This document shows, one piece after another, positions 17,484-26,186 of a stretch of DNA of 64,000 nucleotides. Location: contig CAYJIR010000006.1 of NCBI GenBank assembly GCA_964370295.1, positions 1 through 64,000 of the forward strand, written 5' to 3'. The stretch's first letter is position 1. Every line of letters starts with the position of its first letter. Source of the stretch: JAAYCI01 sp964370295. GTDB taxonomy: Bacteria > Bacillota > Clostridia > Oscillospirales > Ruminococcaceae. The translations under genes and the position numbers were made by a program. The notes under the pieces are model-generated. The model saw nothing but the letters and a program-made list of their open reading frames with translations. It ran no database searches and was not told the DNA's origin.

Positions 17484-19343
17484 CTAGGCCGTTTTATTGG
17501 TTTTATCAAGGATAAAGAAACGTTCGTACCATATTAAGAAACAAAGTACTGTCCAAATACGGCGACCACGGTTAGCACGTTTTTCGTAGTGTTCGTTAAG
17601 CAACTGCATCAGCTTGTCTCGATGAAAGAAGGCGGCGGCAAATTCGCTTTCGAAATAACGACGCACAAATTCATAGTATTCTTTTTGGCGAAGCCAATTG
17701 CGTATGGGCACCGGAAAGCCTTTTTTAGGGCGTGTAGCCCATTCATCGGGCAGGTTGCGGTTGGCCGCATGACGAAATACCAGTTTGTTTTGGTGTCCTT
17801 GGATGCAGTATTGGCTGGGAATGCGGCGCGCAAGCGCCATAACCTCTTTGTCGAGGAAGGGAACACGCAGTTCAAGCGAGTGTGCCATGCACATTTTATC
17901 AGCTTTTAAAAGAATATCGCCGGGCAGCCACAGGTGCAAATCTAAATATTGTTTTTGGCTTACTTCGTTCCATTGAGCACTTTGGCGATAATATGGCATA
18001 CATAGTTGACGGGGCGAAGGACCATTTTGATAGGCCGGTTGCAAAAGGGCCTGGGCTTCGCGCTCGGAAAATACTACGGCTTGGCCAATAAACCAATCTT
18101 TTGGTTTTTCGGCACTTTTTAGCAAAAAGTTGCGCCCTTTTATGGGGGGCATCCCCTTTGCAATGCTTCCCAGCATGCGGCGTAAGCCCCGTGGTGTCTT
18201 CTTAAAACGCTCCATGGCCGGGGTATCTGCATAGAGTTCATAGCCGGCAAACAATTCGTCAGCCCCTTCTCCGCTTAACACTACGGTCACCTTTTGGGCA
18301 GCCAGTTTCGCTAAAAACCATAAAGGCACGCTGGATGGGTTGGATTGTGGCTGATCCATATGGTATTGAATGTCTGATAAAGCATCGAAGCATTCGTCCG
18401 GAGTGAGAAGTTGACGAACGTTATGCACCCCCAGATGTTCGCTTAGCATTTCGGCATGATGAGATTCATCGAAGTTTGCATCGGAAAAACCAACAGAAAA
18501 ACTATGCTGCGGTTTTAGGCAGGCCGTGATATAGCTGGAATCTACCCCACCGGATAAAAACGCACCCACTTTTACATCGCTGATGCGGTGGGCTTGTACG
18601 CTTTCGTGTATGCATTTGTCTATCTCGTCCACATATTGTTCGAATGTAAGGCTTGCGTCGGGTGTAAACTCTGTATTAAAATAGCATTCGCTGCGCAAGG
18701 TTCCGTTCTCAAATAGGCAATAATGTCCCTGTGGTAGACAGTGCACACCTTCAAAAAATGTATCGCTTCCGGCTGGATATTGAAAGCTTAAATAAGAACG
18801 CAAAGCGTTGGCATTAACCCGCTTTTCAAAGTCCGGGTGGTCTAAAAAGCTTTTGATTTCGCTGCCAAACATCCAAGAACCGTCAGGTAGGTGGCAATGA
18901 TAAAAAGGTTTTATGCCAAAGGGGTCACGCGCGGCCAATAGACATTGCTTTGTTTTGTCCCACAAAACAAAGGCAAACATGCCTCGCAGTTTTGTCACCA
19001 GTTTTTCGCCGTATTCCTCATAGGCGTGTAAAAGTACTTCGCTGTCGGTGTTAGAGCGAAACACATGTCCTTTTTCTTGCAGTTCTTTGCGCAAAACAGG
19101 GAAATTGTATATTTCGCCATTGAAGACTAGAATTAAGTTTTCGTCTTCGTTTTTCATGGGCTGTGCTCCGTTTTCAGACAAATCCAAAATGGAAAGCCGT
19201 CGAAACCCAAGTGCTACGGCATCGTCGGCATAATGGCCTCCCATGTCAGGCCCTCGGTGGACAATGCGCTGCATCATGGGGGCCAGTATTTGTTCTTTCT
19301 CGGTTATAGTTTGATTTCCGGTAAATCCAATAAAACCACACAT
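17484..19343 (-). CDS. asnB: asparagine synthase (glutamine-hydrolysing), likely amidating a D-Asp bridge
   Basis: A 619-residue class II glutamine amidotransferase. Cys2 (MCGFIGFTG) is the nucleophile of the glutaminase domain (1-200). The synthetase domain has the ATP pyrophosphatase loop FLSGGVDSSYITA near residue 265 and LSGEGADELFAGYE. Free L-asparagine synthesis is the default reading. However, it lies 17 bases downstream of an aspartate racemase gene, itself next to a D-aspartate-ligase-like ATP-grasp gene. The same trio in lactic acid bacteria makes a D-isoasparagine cross-bridge, where an AsnB homologue (AsnH in Lactococcus) amidates the D-Asp side chain. That role is my inference from context. 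Confidence 0.9.
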   Translation of the reverse strand: MCGFIGFTGNQTITEKEQILAPMMQRIVHRGPDMGGHYADDAVALGFRRLSILDLSENGAQPMKNEDENLILVFNGEIYNFPVLRKELQEKGHVFRSNTDSEVLLHAYEEYGEKLVTKLRGMFAFVLWDKTKQCLLAARDPFGIKPFYHCHLPDGSWMFGSEIKSFLDHPDFEKRVNANALRSYLSFQYPAGSDTFFEGVHCLPQGHYCLFENGTLRSECYFNTEFTPDASLTFEQYVDEIDKCIHESVQAHRISDVKVGAFLSGGVDSSYITACLKPQHSFSVGFSDANFDESHHAEMLSEHLGVHNVRQLLTPDECFDALSDIQYHMDQPQSNPSSVPLWFLAKLAAQKVTVVLSGEGADELFAGYELYADTPAMERFKKTPRGLRRMLGSIAKGMPPIKGRNFLLKSAEKPKDWFIGQAVVFSEREAQALLQPAYQNGPSPRQLCMPYYRQSAQWNEVSQKQYLDLHLWLPGDILLKADKMCMAHSLELRVPFLDKEVMALARRIPSQYCIQGHQNKLVFRHAANRNLPDEWATRPKKGFPVPIRNWLRQKEYYEFVRRYFESEFAAAFFHRDKLMQLLNEHYEKRANRGRRIWTVLCFLIWYERFFILDKTNKTA

Positions 19344-19360
19344 GTTAACACATCCTCCTT

Positions 19361-20074
19361 TTAAAAATCAAAACCTTGCGGTGTTTTTCCACAGGCGAGT
19401 ATGGCTGCCTTAGCCAGCACATCCATGCCGTCAATACACATGGGTGGGCAAAGACGAGCCCGCTTTAACAGAGAAAGTTCTGTACAGCCTAAAATCAAGT
19501 GTGTGCAATTGGCCTGCAATAATTCGTCTGTTGCGGCTGTGAAAAGTTCTGTGCGCGGTGGGCGCGAGGCTTTAATATCCTCGTAAATCACCTGCATAAT
19601 CCCCTCTTGTGCTTTTGGGCTGGGGATAGCATAATCAAGGCCTACTTTTTCACACTCCGCCTGATACAATCCGCTTTGCACCGTTCCTTTTGTGGCCAAT
19701 ATACCCACCTTTGTTCCCTTTTGTTCCAGTATTTCCAAAACGGTAAGACGTGGCATGTGCAAAATGGGAACCGAAACCGAGGCAGAAAGATCTTCGTAAA
19801 AAAAGTGGGCGGTGTTGCAGGCAATGGCCAAAATGTCGGCCCCACCTTGCACCAAACGCTGCGCCTGTGCACGCATGACAGGTAGAGGGTCGGCCTGGCA
19901 TTTCCCCAGCAAAAAAGCCGTACGGTCTGGGGTTTTGGGATGAGAGGATAAAAGTATATCCAGATGCTCTTGGTCACAGACAGCGGCTGTGTGCAGTGTT
20001 AATAATTCGTAAAAGTACACAGAAGACATGGGTCCCATGCCGCCTAAAATACCAAGTGTTTTTTCCTGGGACAT
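19361..20074 (-). CDS. aspartate racemase
   Basis: A 237-residue PLP-independent racemase of the Asp/Glu racemase family. It opens with the signature LGILGGMGPMSSVYFYELL. The two catalytic cysteines are Cys86 (AIACNTAHFF) and Cys197 (LILGCTEL), which act as acid/base on either side of the alpha carbon. The GGMGPxS start is typical of aspartate rather than glutamate racemases. It is flanked by an ATP-grasp ligase gene 26 bases upstream and by asnB downstream, consistent with supplying D-aspartate for the cell wall. Confidence 0.88.
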   Translation of the reverse strand: MSQEKTLGILGGMGPMSSVYFYELLTLHTAAVCDQEHLDILLSSHPKTPDRTAFLLGKCQADPLPVMRAQAQRLVQGGADILAIACNTAHFFYEDLSASVSVPILHMPRLTVLEILEQKGTKVGILATKGTVQSGLYQAECEKVGLDYAIPSPKAQEGIMQVIYEDIKASRPPRTELFTAATDELLQANCTHLILGCTELSLLKRARLCPPMCIDGMDVLAKAAILACGKTPQGFDF

Positions 20075-20099
20075 GTTGCAGGTCTCCTTTATAAACTAC

Positions 20100-21350
20100 T
20101 TAACGCCAAGGGGTGCAGTAGGTGGCAAATTTCTTTTTGTGGCGGCGTGCATGTTCTATAAGATAAAGGCAACGCAAAGGGTTTAAACGTTTGTCAAAGT
20201 GATAGTCGAATGTGGAGCTTTCCTCCCCTTTTTGGATAAGGCTTTGTGCTTTATGCACCATTTTTTCATCTTCGGTATAAGACCACACTACATGATTGGG
20301 AACACTGTGCCAGTAATGCTCTGTTTGCACATAATGAAGTCCATCTTGTTCTTTGCCTAAAATCCAATCGTCCACCAAAAGCTTTGCTAAATTAACGCCG
20401 GATCCGGTGACATAAAAATGGCTACGTCCTTGGCGCAAATTAATCTCGAATACTTTAAAACAGCCCGTGCGGCGGTCTCTTTTTATATCAAAATTAGCAA
20501 AGCCAACATAGCCGATATTTTCTAAAAATTGGGCAAAAATATCCATCAATTCTCGGTCATATTCTGTCACAATGGCCGCATGGTTGCCAATGGCTGTAGG
20601 GGTGTGTTCTTCTAGCAATACGTGCCCAAGGCACATCATTTCTACACGTGCTTTTTGGTTGCAATAGGCCGTTAGAACCCGCATTTCACTGTCGCCGCCG
20701 GGCAAAAATTCTTGCAAGATTAAATTTTCGCTGTAGCCCGATGCAAAAATTTGCCGTGCAACAGCAAGTGCTTCGCTGGCATCTTTTGGGAAATAAACCT
20801 TTTTCATCCCTTCGAAAGAGTGCTTCCAATAGGCGATGCTGGAAGCAGGTTTTAAAACAATGGGGTATGAAAATGGCAGCTCTTGTAATTTTTTTTCTAC
20901 GGTGTGTTCGTTTTCTATATCACAAGGATGCAACACTTCTGTTTTTGGAAATGGAAGTTTATGCAAACGACATAGATCGTAAAAACTGTCTTTTGTCACA
21001 AGTTGATCCATGAGGGATTCTTCTATGTAAGGCACAGTGAAGCCCATATCGCATAGTGCTTTGCGGTTGCGAATTAAAAGCGCAGCATAATCATCGGTAC
21101 AACCCACCAACAATTTTGGGGCATCGGGATGTTTTGTCGAAAAATCAGATAAGACACGCAATATTTCCGTGTCATTATCAATTTCGCTATTCTCATGAAA
21201 TTGTATGATTTTAGAATATTTGGTATCGCCCATTGGCCAGCGGCCAAAGGCGTCGCTACGCAAGCCATAGGCTTCGTGGATGTTTCGAGCCATCCCATAG
21301 CAATTCATATCAGCACCCAGTAGCACCGGGTAAAAGGGGGCATGTTCCAT
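20100..21350 (-). CDS. ATP-grasp carboxylate-amine ligase, candidate D-aspartate ligase
   Basis: An ATP-grasp enzyme of about 416 residues. An N-terminal pre-ATP-grasp fold (FYPVLLGADMNCYGMARNIHE) is followed by the ATP-binding part (SYPIVLKPASS near residue 170, ILQEFLPGGDSEMRVLTAY near 220) and metal ligands in CFKVFEINLRQGRS near 300. The family joins a carboxylate to an amine with ATP. Its neighbour is an aspartate racemase, as in the Enterococcus faecium Asl/Rac pair that attaches D-Asp to the lysine of the stem peptide, so the same role is inferred. ATG 21350 is preferred for its AAAGG ribosome binding site; the ATG at 21377 has none. Confidence 0.72.
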   Translation of the reverse strand: MEHAPFYPVLLGADMNCYGMARNIHEAYGLRSDAFGRWPMGDTKYSKIIQFHENSEIDNDTEILRVLSDFSTKHPDAPKLLVGCTDDYAALLIRNRKALCDMGFTVPYIEESLMDQLVTKDSFYDLCRLHKLPFPKTEVLHPCDIENEHTVEKKLQELPFSYPIVLKPASSIAYWKHSFEGMKKVYFPKDASEALAVARQIFASGYSENLILQEFLPGGDSEMRVLTAYCNQKARVEMMCLGHVLLEEHTPTAIGNHAAIVTEYDRELMDIFAQFLENIGYVGFANFDIKRDRRTGCFKVFEINLRQGRSHFYVTGSGVNLAKLLVDDWILGKEQDGLHYVQTEHYWHSVPNHVVWSYTEDEKMVHKAQSLIQKGEESSTFDYHFDKRLNPLRCLYLIEHARRHKKKFATYCTPWR

Positions 21351-21405
21351 AATAGACCTTTCTTTTGTGTTTGCCATTTTTTATAAGCACAAAAACAAGA
21401 AATTT

Positions 21406-22242
21406 CTAGGGCAGTTCGGTAGTGGGCAGGCGTTTGGCCACTTTCTCAGGGGCATCGCTTTGCGAGGCGATGGAAAGAGATGTGCATGCGGTGCAAACGC
21501 CTAAAATAGCAAGGTTGATGCTTTCCAGCAAAGCGGGCAGAGAAACCACACGAGGACCAAAAAGGTAGTTGTGAACTTGATAGGGCAAAGCCAAGCAAGT
21601 GGCAAACAAAAATACAAGCAAGCCAAGGCTGTATAAAAAACACATGCGTGACAGGGGCAATGCAATATAGAAAGCACGCAAAAGTGTCAAAAACCAAAGA
21701 AGGACAAAGAGAGTTGCAAAAGCGGAAACTGTGGGGCCAAATTGAGACAAAGAAAAGGGGGAAAACAAGATATCTTGTACGGCTAAAAACAAAAAGGGAA
21801 GCACGGATATCATGCCAAACCAAACATTTTTTGTGGGACAAGGTGCGTTTTGCACCAGCAATTGTAGGCCGCAAAATAAAAAGAACAATCCATATAGGCC
21901 ATAAAAAAGAGCGGAAAATACAAAGGGAAGCAAGGGAGTAAAAGCGGCGTAGGCAAATTCGTACAAGGCAAGCAAAAAACCAAAACCCGCACAGATAAAA
22001 TAGGGAACGGCTAAACTTTTGCTACGCATGCGTAAGGTGGAAATGCCATGTGGCCCTATGGTAAACATGCCAAGCAAAACCATAAGGCAAGGCAATGCAA
22101 GGCTTGCATAGCGCATCCAAACCTCGCCAAGCTGTGGATATCCCGTTTGCAGGGAGCTAAAATAGGATAAATCCATCCAATACATGCCCGCGTATAACAG
22201 CATCACAAGCACTACCAACAAGGTTGGCATTGATCGTTTCAT
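21406..22242 (-). CDS. hypothetical multi-pass membrane protein
   Basis: A protein of about 278 residues made almost entirely of hydrophobic helices, about seven or eight, with short basic loops and a cytoplasmic tail ending KVAKRLPTTELP. I recognise no family motif. AAAGGAG lies seven bases before ATG 22242; the upstream in-frame ATG overlaps this site. It is the first gene of the minus-strand run leading to the D-Asp ligase, racemase and asnB genes (56-base gap), so a cell-envelope role is possible. Confidence 0.65.
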   Translation of the reverse strand: MKRSMPTLLVVLVMLLYAGMYWMDLSYFSSLQTGYPQLGEVWMRYASLALPCLMVLLGMFTIGPHGISTLRMRSKSLAVPYFICAGFGFLLALYEFAYAAFTPLLPFVFSALFYGLYGLFFLFCGLQLLVQNAPCPTKNVWFGMISVLPFLFLAVQDILFSPFSLSQFGPTVSAFATLFVLLWFLTLLRAFYIALPLSRMCFLYSLGLLVFLFATCLALPYQVHNYLFGPRVVSLPALLESINLAILGVCTACTSLSIASQSDAPEKVAKRLPTTELP

Positions 22243-22296
22243 TCTATAACTCCTTTGCAAAAGTGGTTTGTTTTACGCCGCTTTAAGATTTTCTTT

Positions 22297-22324
22297 ATTG
22301 TAACATATTTTAAGAAAAACACAA
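22297..22324 (-). promoter_or_regulatory. promoter of the minus-strand envelope operon
   Basis: Read on the minus strand, TTGTGT (22324-22319), a 16-base spacer and TACAAT (22302-22297) lie about 55 bases before the membrane-protein start. It is back to back with the ilv promoter. Confidence 0.45.
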
Positions 22325-22339
22325 GGAGGCATATTTCGG

Positions 22340-22368
22340 TTGACAAGTGCACGGCAAGCGATTATAAT
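22340..22368 (+). promoter_or_regulatory. consensus promoter of the ilv operon
   Basis: A perfect TTGACA (22340-22345), a 17-base spacer and a perfect TATAAT (22363-22368). Transcription from here would include a T-box leader of about 350 bases before ilvB. Confidence 0.9.
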
Positions 22369-22429
22369 AACAGTAATTTGGTACTGTATTTTATCAAAAA
22401 TAAAGAAATATGCGTTGAAGGGAAACAAG

Positions 22430-22690
22430 ACATACAAATACAGTGGGCGCAGAGAACCGCCGGTGGGTGCGAGGCGGTGCCAAGGTTTTGGATGTAGTCC
22501 TTCCCTAAGCAGCTGCCTGAAGAAGGGTTTCCCTTTGTGTAGGCGCAGACGGAAAACACCCCGTTATCGGTGTGCGGTATTACATGTTTTTTGCAAAACA
22601 TATCGATGCCGGCAGAGTGGCCACATATAATGTGTGGCAAGTAGAGTGGTATCGCAGGGTTTGCCTGTCTCTTCATGAGGCGGGTATTTT
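22430..22690 (+). promoter_or_regulatory. T-box leader (valine-type candidate) of ilvBNCD
   Basis: The distal part of stem I is recognisable as GGGCGCAGAGAACCGCCGGT followed by GGGTGCGAGGCGGTGCC. The T-box consensus is AGAGTGGTATCGCAGG at 22644-22659, bracketed by GGCAA (22636-22640) and TTGCC (22661-22665), which form the antiterminator. The competing terminator pairs GCCTGTCTC with GAGGCGGGT and is followed by ATTTTGTTTT (to about 22690). After the stem I apex, the likely specifier region reads GATGTAGTCC; GTA (22494-22496, followed by a purine) and GTC (22497-22499) are both valine codons. Uncharged tRNA binding would permit readthrough into the branched-chain amino acid genes. The exact specifier needs folding. 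Confidence 0.85.
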
Positions 22691-22723
22691 GTTTTATTGG
22701 ATATTTTTCAAAGGAGGCTTGCT

Positions 22724-24385
22724 ATGAAAATGAACGGTGCACAAATTATGGCTCATGTGCTTATGGAGCAAGAAGTAGATACAATTTTTGGCTATCCGGG
22801 CGGCTCGGTAATCCATATTTACGATGCCCTATATCAACATCAAGATAAAATTCGTCATATTTTAACAGCACACGAACAAGGAGCGGCCCACGCTGCCGAC
22901 GGTTATGCGCGTATTTCGGGAAAAACAGGGGTGGTACTGGCCACCAGTGGCCCCGGGGCAACAAACCTTGTCACCGGTATCGCCACCGCTTTTATGGATT
23001 CGGTGCCCATGGTGGCTATCACCGGCAATGTGCCGTCTTCACTGATAGGAAAAGACAGCTTTCAAGAAGTTTATACGGTGGGCATCACCATGCCAATAAC
23101 AAAGCATAATTTTATGGTGCAAGATATCGCCAGTTTGGCAGACACCTTGCGTGAGGCATTTCGCATTGCGCAAAGCGGGCGCAAAGGGCCGGTTTTGGTA
23201 GATATTACAAAGGATGTTACCATGGCGGAATACGAATATACACCTCAGCAACCCATTGTATGTACCCCTCCTGTTTTTGATAATAAAGAGGCTATTTATC
23301 AGGCGGCACGTTTGCTTTCGGCCAGCAAAAAGCCTCTGGTGTGTTTTGGCGGTGGGGTGGTGTCTAGTGGAGCCAGTGACGTTTTGTACGAACTGCTGCA
23401 CAAGGGCGGTTTGCCGGCCGTGCATAGCTTGATGGGTACGGGCGTTTTAAGCTGGGATGACCCCTTAAACATGGGGCTTGTGGGGATGCATGGCAACTTT
23501 AGCGGGAACATGGCGCTTGAAAACACCGACATGATACTAGCCGTGGGCTTCCGTTTTTCCGATCGTGTGGCCCTAGCGCCAGGAAAATGGGCCCCTAATG
23601 CGAGTATTGTGCAAATTGATATAGACCCCAGTGAGGTAAACAAAAACGTGCGTGCTCATCATGCTGTAGTGGGTGACGTGAAATTGGTGCTTGAACAGCT
23701 TTTGCCGCTTGTAGAGGCAGGCAAGCACGAGGCTTGGCAGCAGGAAATCATTCAGTGGAAACAACAGGATTATCTTCCCAGCGATGTGTTCGATAGGCTT
23801 CGCCCGCACCAAGTGATTGAAATTATCAACGAAGTGGCTGGGGAAGATGCCATCATTGTAACAGATGTGGGCCAGCACCAGATGTGGGCCGCACAGTTTT
23901 GCCGTCGAACTTGGCCACGCAGTTTTTTAACCAGTGGCGGCCTTGGTACCATGGGTTTCGGCTACGGGGCTGCCATCGGTGCCCAAGTGGCCATGCCGAC
24001 ACGGCGTGTGATACACATTACAGGAGACGGAAGTTTCCATATGAATTTTAACGAGTGTAGTACGGCTGTGAGCAATAAATTGCCTGTGGTAAGTGTGATT
24101 TTGAACAATAGTGTACTGGGCATGGTGCGACAGTGGCAACATTCTTTTTATGAAGACCGGTTCTCGCAGACAACCCTGGAAAGAAAAACCGACTTTGTAA
24201 AACTAGCCGAGGCATTTGATGCCAAAGGCTATCGTGCTACAACACCCGAATCATTTAAGAAAGCTTTGCGTGAAGCCTTAGATGCCAATTGCACGGCTTT
24301 TGTCGAGTGTCCTATAGATAAAGATGAAATGGTGCTGCCCATGATTCCGTCCGGCAAAACGGTGGCTGATATCATCGTGGGTTAA
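22724..24385 (+). CDS. ilvB: acetolactate synthase large subunit
   Basis: A TPP enzyme of about 553 residues catalysing the first shared step of valine, leucine and isoleucine synthesis. The catalytic glutamate lies in TAHEQGAAHAADGYAR, the quinone/FAD-like region holds GPGATNLVTGIATAF, and the TPP/Mg motif is GDGSFHMNFNE near residue 445. AAAGGAGG stands six bases before ATG 22724, which is better than upstream starts inside the leader. It is followed by ilvN, the regulatory subunit gene, and lies directly after the T-box terminator. Confidence 0.96.
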   Translation: MKMNGAQIMAHVLMEQEVDTIFGYPGGSVIHIYDALYQHQDKIRHILTAHEQGAAHAADGYARISGKTGVVLATSGPGATNLVTGIATAFMDSVPMVAITGNVPSSLIGKDSFQEVYTVGITMPITKHNFMVQDIASLADTLREAFRIAQSGRKGPVLVDITKDVTMAEYEYTPQQPIVCTPPVFDNKEAIYQAARLLSASKKPLVCFGGGVVSSGASDVLYELLHKGGLPAVHSLMGTGVLSWDDPLNMGLVGMHGNFSGNMALENTDMILAVGFRFSDRVALAPGKWAPNASIVQIDIDPSEVNKNVRAHHAVVGDVKLVLEQLLPLVEAGKHEAWQQEIIQWKQQDYLPSDVFDRLRPHQVIEIINEVAGEDAIIVTDVGQHQMWAAQFCRRTWPRSFLTSGGLGTMGFGYGAAIGAQVAMPTRRVIHITGDGSFHMNFNECSTAVSNKLPVVSVILNNSVLGMVRQWQHSFYEDRFSQTTLERKTDFVKLAEAFDAKGYRATTPESFKKALREALDANCTAFVECPIDKDEMVLPMIPSGKTVADIIVG

Positions 24386-24447
24386 TGCTAAAACAAGGTG
24401 ATTTTTGCCAGTATACACGCAAAAACAGCACGGAAAGGAATGTTTGT

Positions 24448-24972
24448 ATGAAAGAAAAAAGAGCACAGGTTGTGTCGATGTTGGTGGCCAATAATGCCGG
24501 CGTATTGGCGCGTGTTTCCAGTCTTTTTGCACGAAAGGGTTTTAATATCGACAGTCTCACCGTATCGGCCACAGATGTGGCGGGCATTTCCCGTATCACC
24601 ATCACAACCAGTGGAGACGATAACACCCTGCACCAAATACTGAGCCAAAGCGCAAAATTACATGAGGTGCGCAATGTGGTGGCTTTAGATGCAGATAACA
24701 GCATACAGCGAGAATTGCTTTTGGTAAAGTTACATACGGGCGAAGACAAGCGCAGTGTCTTACGCGAAATAGCCGATATTTACAAAGCAAACATAGTAGA
24801 TCTCTCGGTGGATAGTATGGTGGTAGAGCTTACCGGCCGTCCGGGGAAAATCGATGCATTTCTTGCCGTAATCGAGCAATATGAAATTTTAGAGATGTGC
24901 CGCACCGGTGTAACCGCTTTAGAGCGTGGCGACCGTGTTTTGGGGGCAGTGCCCAAAGAGGAAGAAGCGTAA
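24448..24972 (+). CDS. ilvN: acetolactate synthase small subunit
   Basis: A regulatory subunit of about 174 residues. The N-terminal ACT domain (VSMLVANNAGVLARVSSLF to about residue 80) binds valine for feedback inhibition, and a C-terminal ALS_ss_C domain follows (to about 165). The usual FNIDSLTVS strand is present. ATG 24448 is chosen because GGAAAGGA precedes it; the frame is open back to 24385, overlapping the ilvB stop, but family proteins start at this point. It is translated 60 bases after ilvB. Confidence 0.95.
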   Translation: MKEKRAQVVSMLVANNAGVLARVSSLFARKGFNIDSLTVSATDVAGISRITITTSGDDNTLHQILSQSAKLHEVRNVVALDADNSIQRELLLVKLHTGEDKRSVLREIADIYKANIVDLSVDSMVVELTGRPGKIDAFLAVIEQYEILEMCRTGVTALERGDRVLGAVPKEEEA

Positions 24973-25087
24973 GATTGCCCATAAATGCCTCTAGGCAAAA
25001 ACAAAAAAATTGTGTACAATAAAATGAGGGGTTATGTGCCCTTTATTAAGAAAATAAAACGGTGTCTATTGCCGAAAGGAGAAAAAA

Positions 25088-26086
25088 ATGATTTCTAAAT
25101 ATTATGACAAAGATTGTGATTTGGGTTTGCTTAAAGGCAAGACTGTAGCAGTGATAGGTTTTGGTAGCCAAGGTCATGCACACGCACTAAACTTGCACGA
25201 AAGTGGTGTAAATGTAGTGGTGGGTGCCCGCAAAGATGGTGCCGGATGGAAGGCTGCAAAGGCCGCTGGTTTATCGGTGATGGATGCCGCCGAGGCTGCC
25301 CAAAAGGGCGATTTGATTATGTTGAGCTTGCCCGATGAATCGGCGCCTAGCATTTATAAAAACGATATTGAGCCAAACCTACAAAAAGGGAACGTGCTGA
25401 TGTTTGCACATGGCTTTAATATTCATTTCAACCAAATTCAGCCCCCCAGTGATGTGGATGTGGTAATGGTGGCCCCTAAAGGACCCGGGCATACTGTGCG
25501 TAGCCAGTATCAAGAGGGTGCTGGTGTGCCGTGCTTAATTGCCATACATCAAGATGCGTCGGGCAAAGCGCGCGAGTTTGCCCTTGCGTATGCAAGTGGT
25601 ATTGGCGGTGGACGTGCCGGTATTTTGGAAACCAGCTTTAAAGAGGAAACCGAAACCGATTTGTTTGGGGAACAAGCGGTTTTGTGTGGCGGTGTTACGG
25701 CTTTGATGAAAGCCGGTTTCGAAACGTTGGTAGAAGCAGGATATGAGCCGGAAATGGCCTATTTCGAATGTGTGCACGAAATGAAATTAATTGTAGACCT
25801 TATCATCCAAGGTGGTTTTGCACGCATGCGCTATTCGATTTCTAACACGGCCGAATATGGCGATTATCGTGTGGGATCGCGCATCATCACCGAGGAAACA
25901 CGCAAGGAAATGCGTAAAGTACTGCGTGAAATTCAAACGGGCGAATTTGCCAGCGAATACATTCAAGAAATGGGCGCCGGCGGCCAAGCACGCTTTTTGG
26001 CCACACGACGTATGGAAGCCGAGCAACCCTTGGAGGAAGTGGGCAAAGAATTGCGCGGTATGATGAGTTGGCTGAATAATAAGTAG
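25088..26086 (+). CDS. ilvC: ketol-acid reductoisomerase
   Basis: A class I enzyme of 332 residues that isomerises and reduces acetolactate to dihydroxyisovalerate using NAD(P)H and magnesium. The Rossmann motif is GFGSQGHAHALNLHESG, and the cofactor-specificity loop follows as VVVGARKDGAGW. The C-terminal knotted domain includes the metal ligands in DLFGEQAVLCGG and FECVHEMKLIVDL. A GAAAGGAG ribosome binding site precedes ATG 25088. A -10-like TACAAT at about 25015 in the 115-base gap after ilvN may add a weak internal promoter. Confidence 0.97.
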   Translation: MISKYYDKDCDLGLLKGKTVAVIGFGSQGHAHALNLHESGVNVVVGARKDGAGWKAAKAAGLSVMDAAEAAQKGDLIMLSLPDESAPSIYKNDIEPNLQKGNVLMFAHGFNIHFNQIQPPSDVDVVMVAPKGPGHTVRSQYQEGAGVPCLIAIHQDASGKAREFALAYASGIGGGRAGILETSFKEETETDLFGEQAVLCGGVTALMKAGFETLVEAGYEPEMAYFECVHEMKLIVDLIIQGGFARMRYSISNTAEYGDYRVGSRIITEETRKEMRKVLREIQTGEFASEYIQEMGAGGQARFLATRRMEAEQPLEEVGKELRGMMSWLNNK

Positions 26087-26115
26087 ATCTCTTGGGATAT
26101 TATAAAGCAAAGCAC

Positions 26116-26142
26116 ATGAGGGGGCTGTAATGGCCTCCTCAT
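26116..26142 (+). other. hairpin between ilvC and ilvD
   Basis: ATGAGGGGGC and GCCTCCTCAT form a ten-pair stem with one wobble. No T-run follows, so it is more likely an RNA processing or stability element, or a weak attenuator, than a full terminator. ilvD begins 44 bases later. Confidence 0.4.
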
Positions 26143-26186
26143 AGGTTATTAAAAACGGTAGTTATAGCTTTCAAGGAGGCCACTAG

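Noticed and set aside
19361..20074. Glutamate racemase (murI)
   Set aside because: The GILGGMGPMSS start and the neighbouring D-Asp-type ligase favour aspartate racemase; MurI usually starts with GVFDSGVGG.
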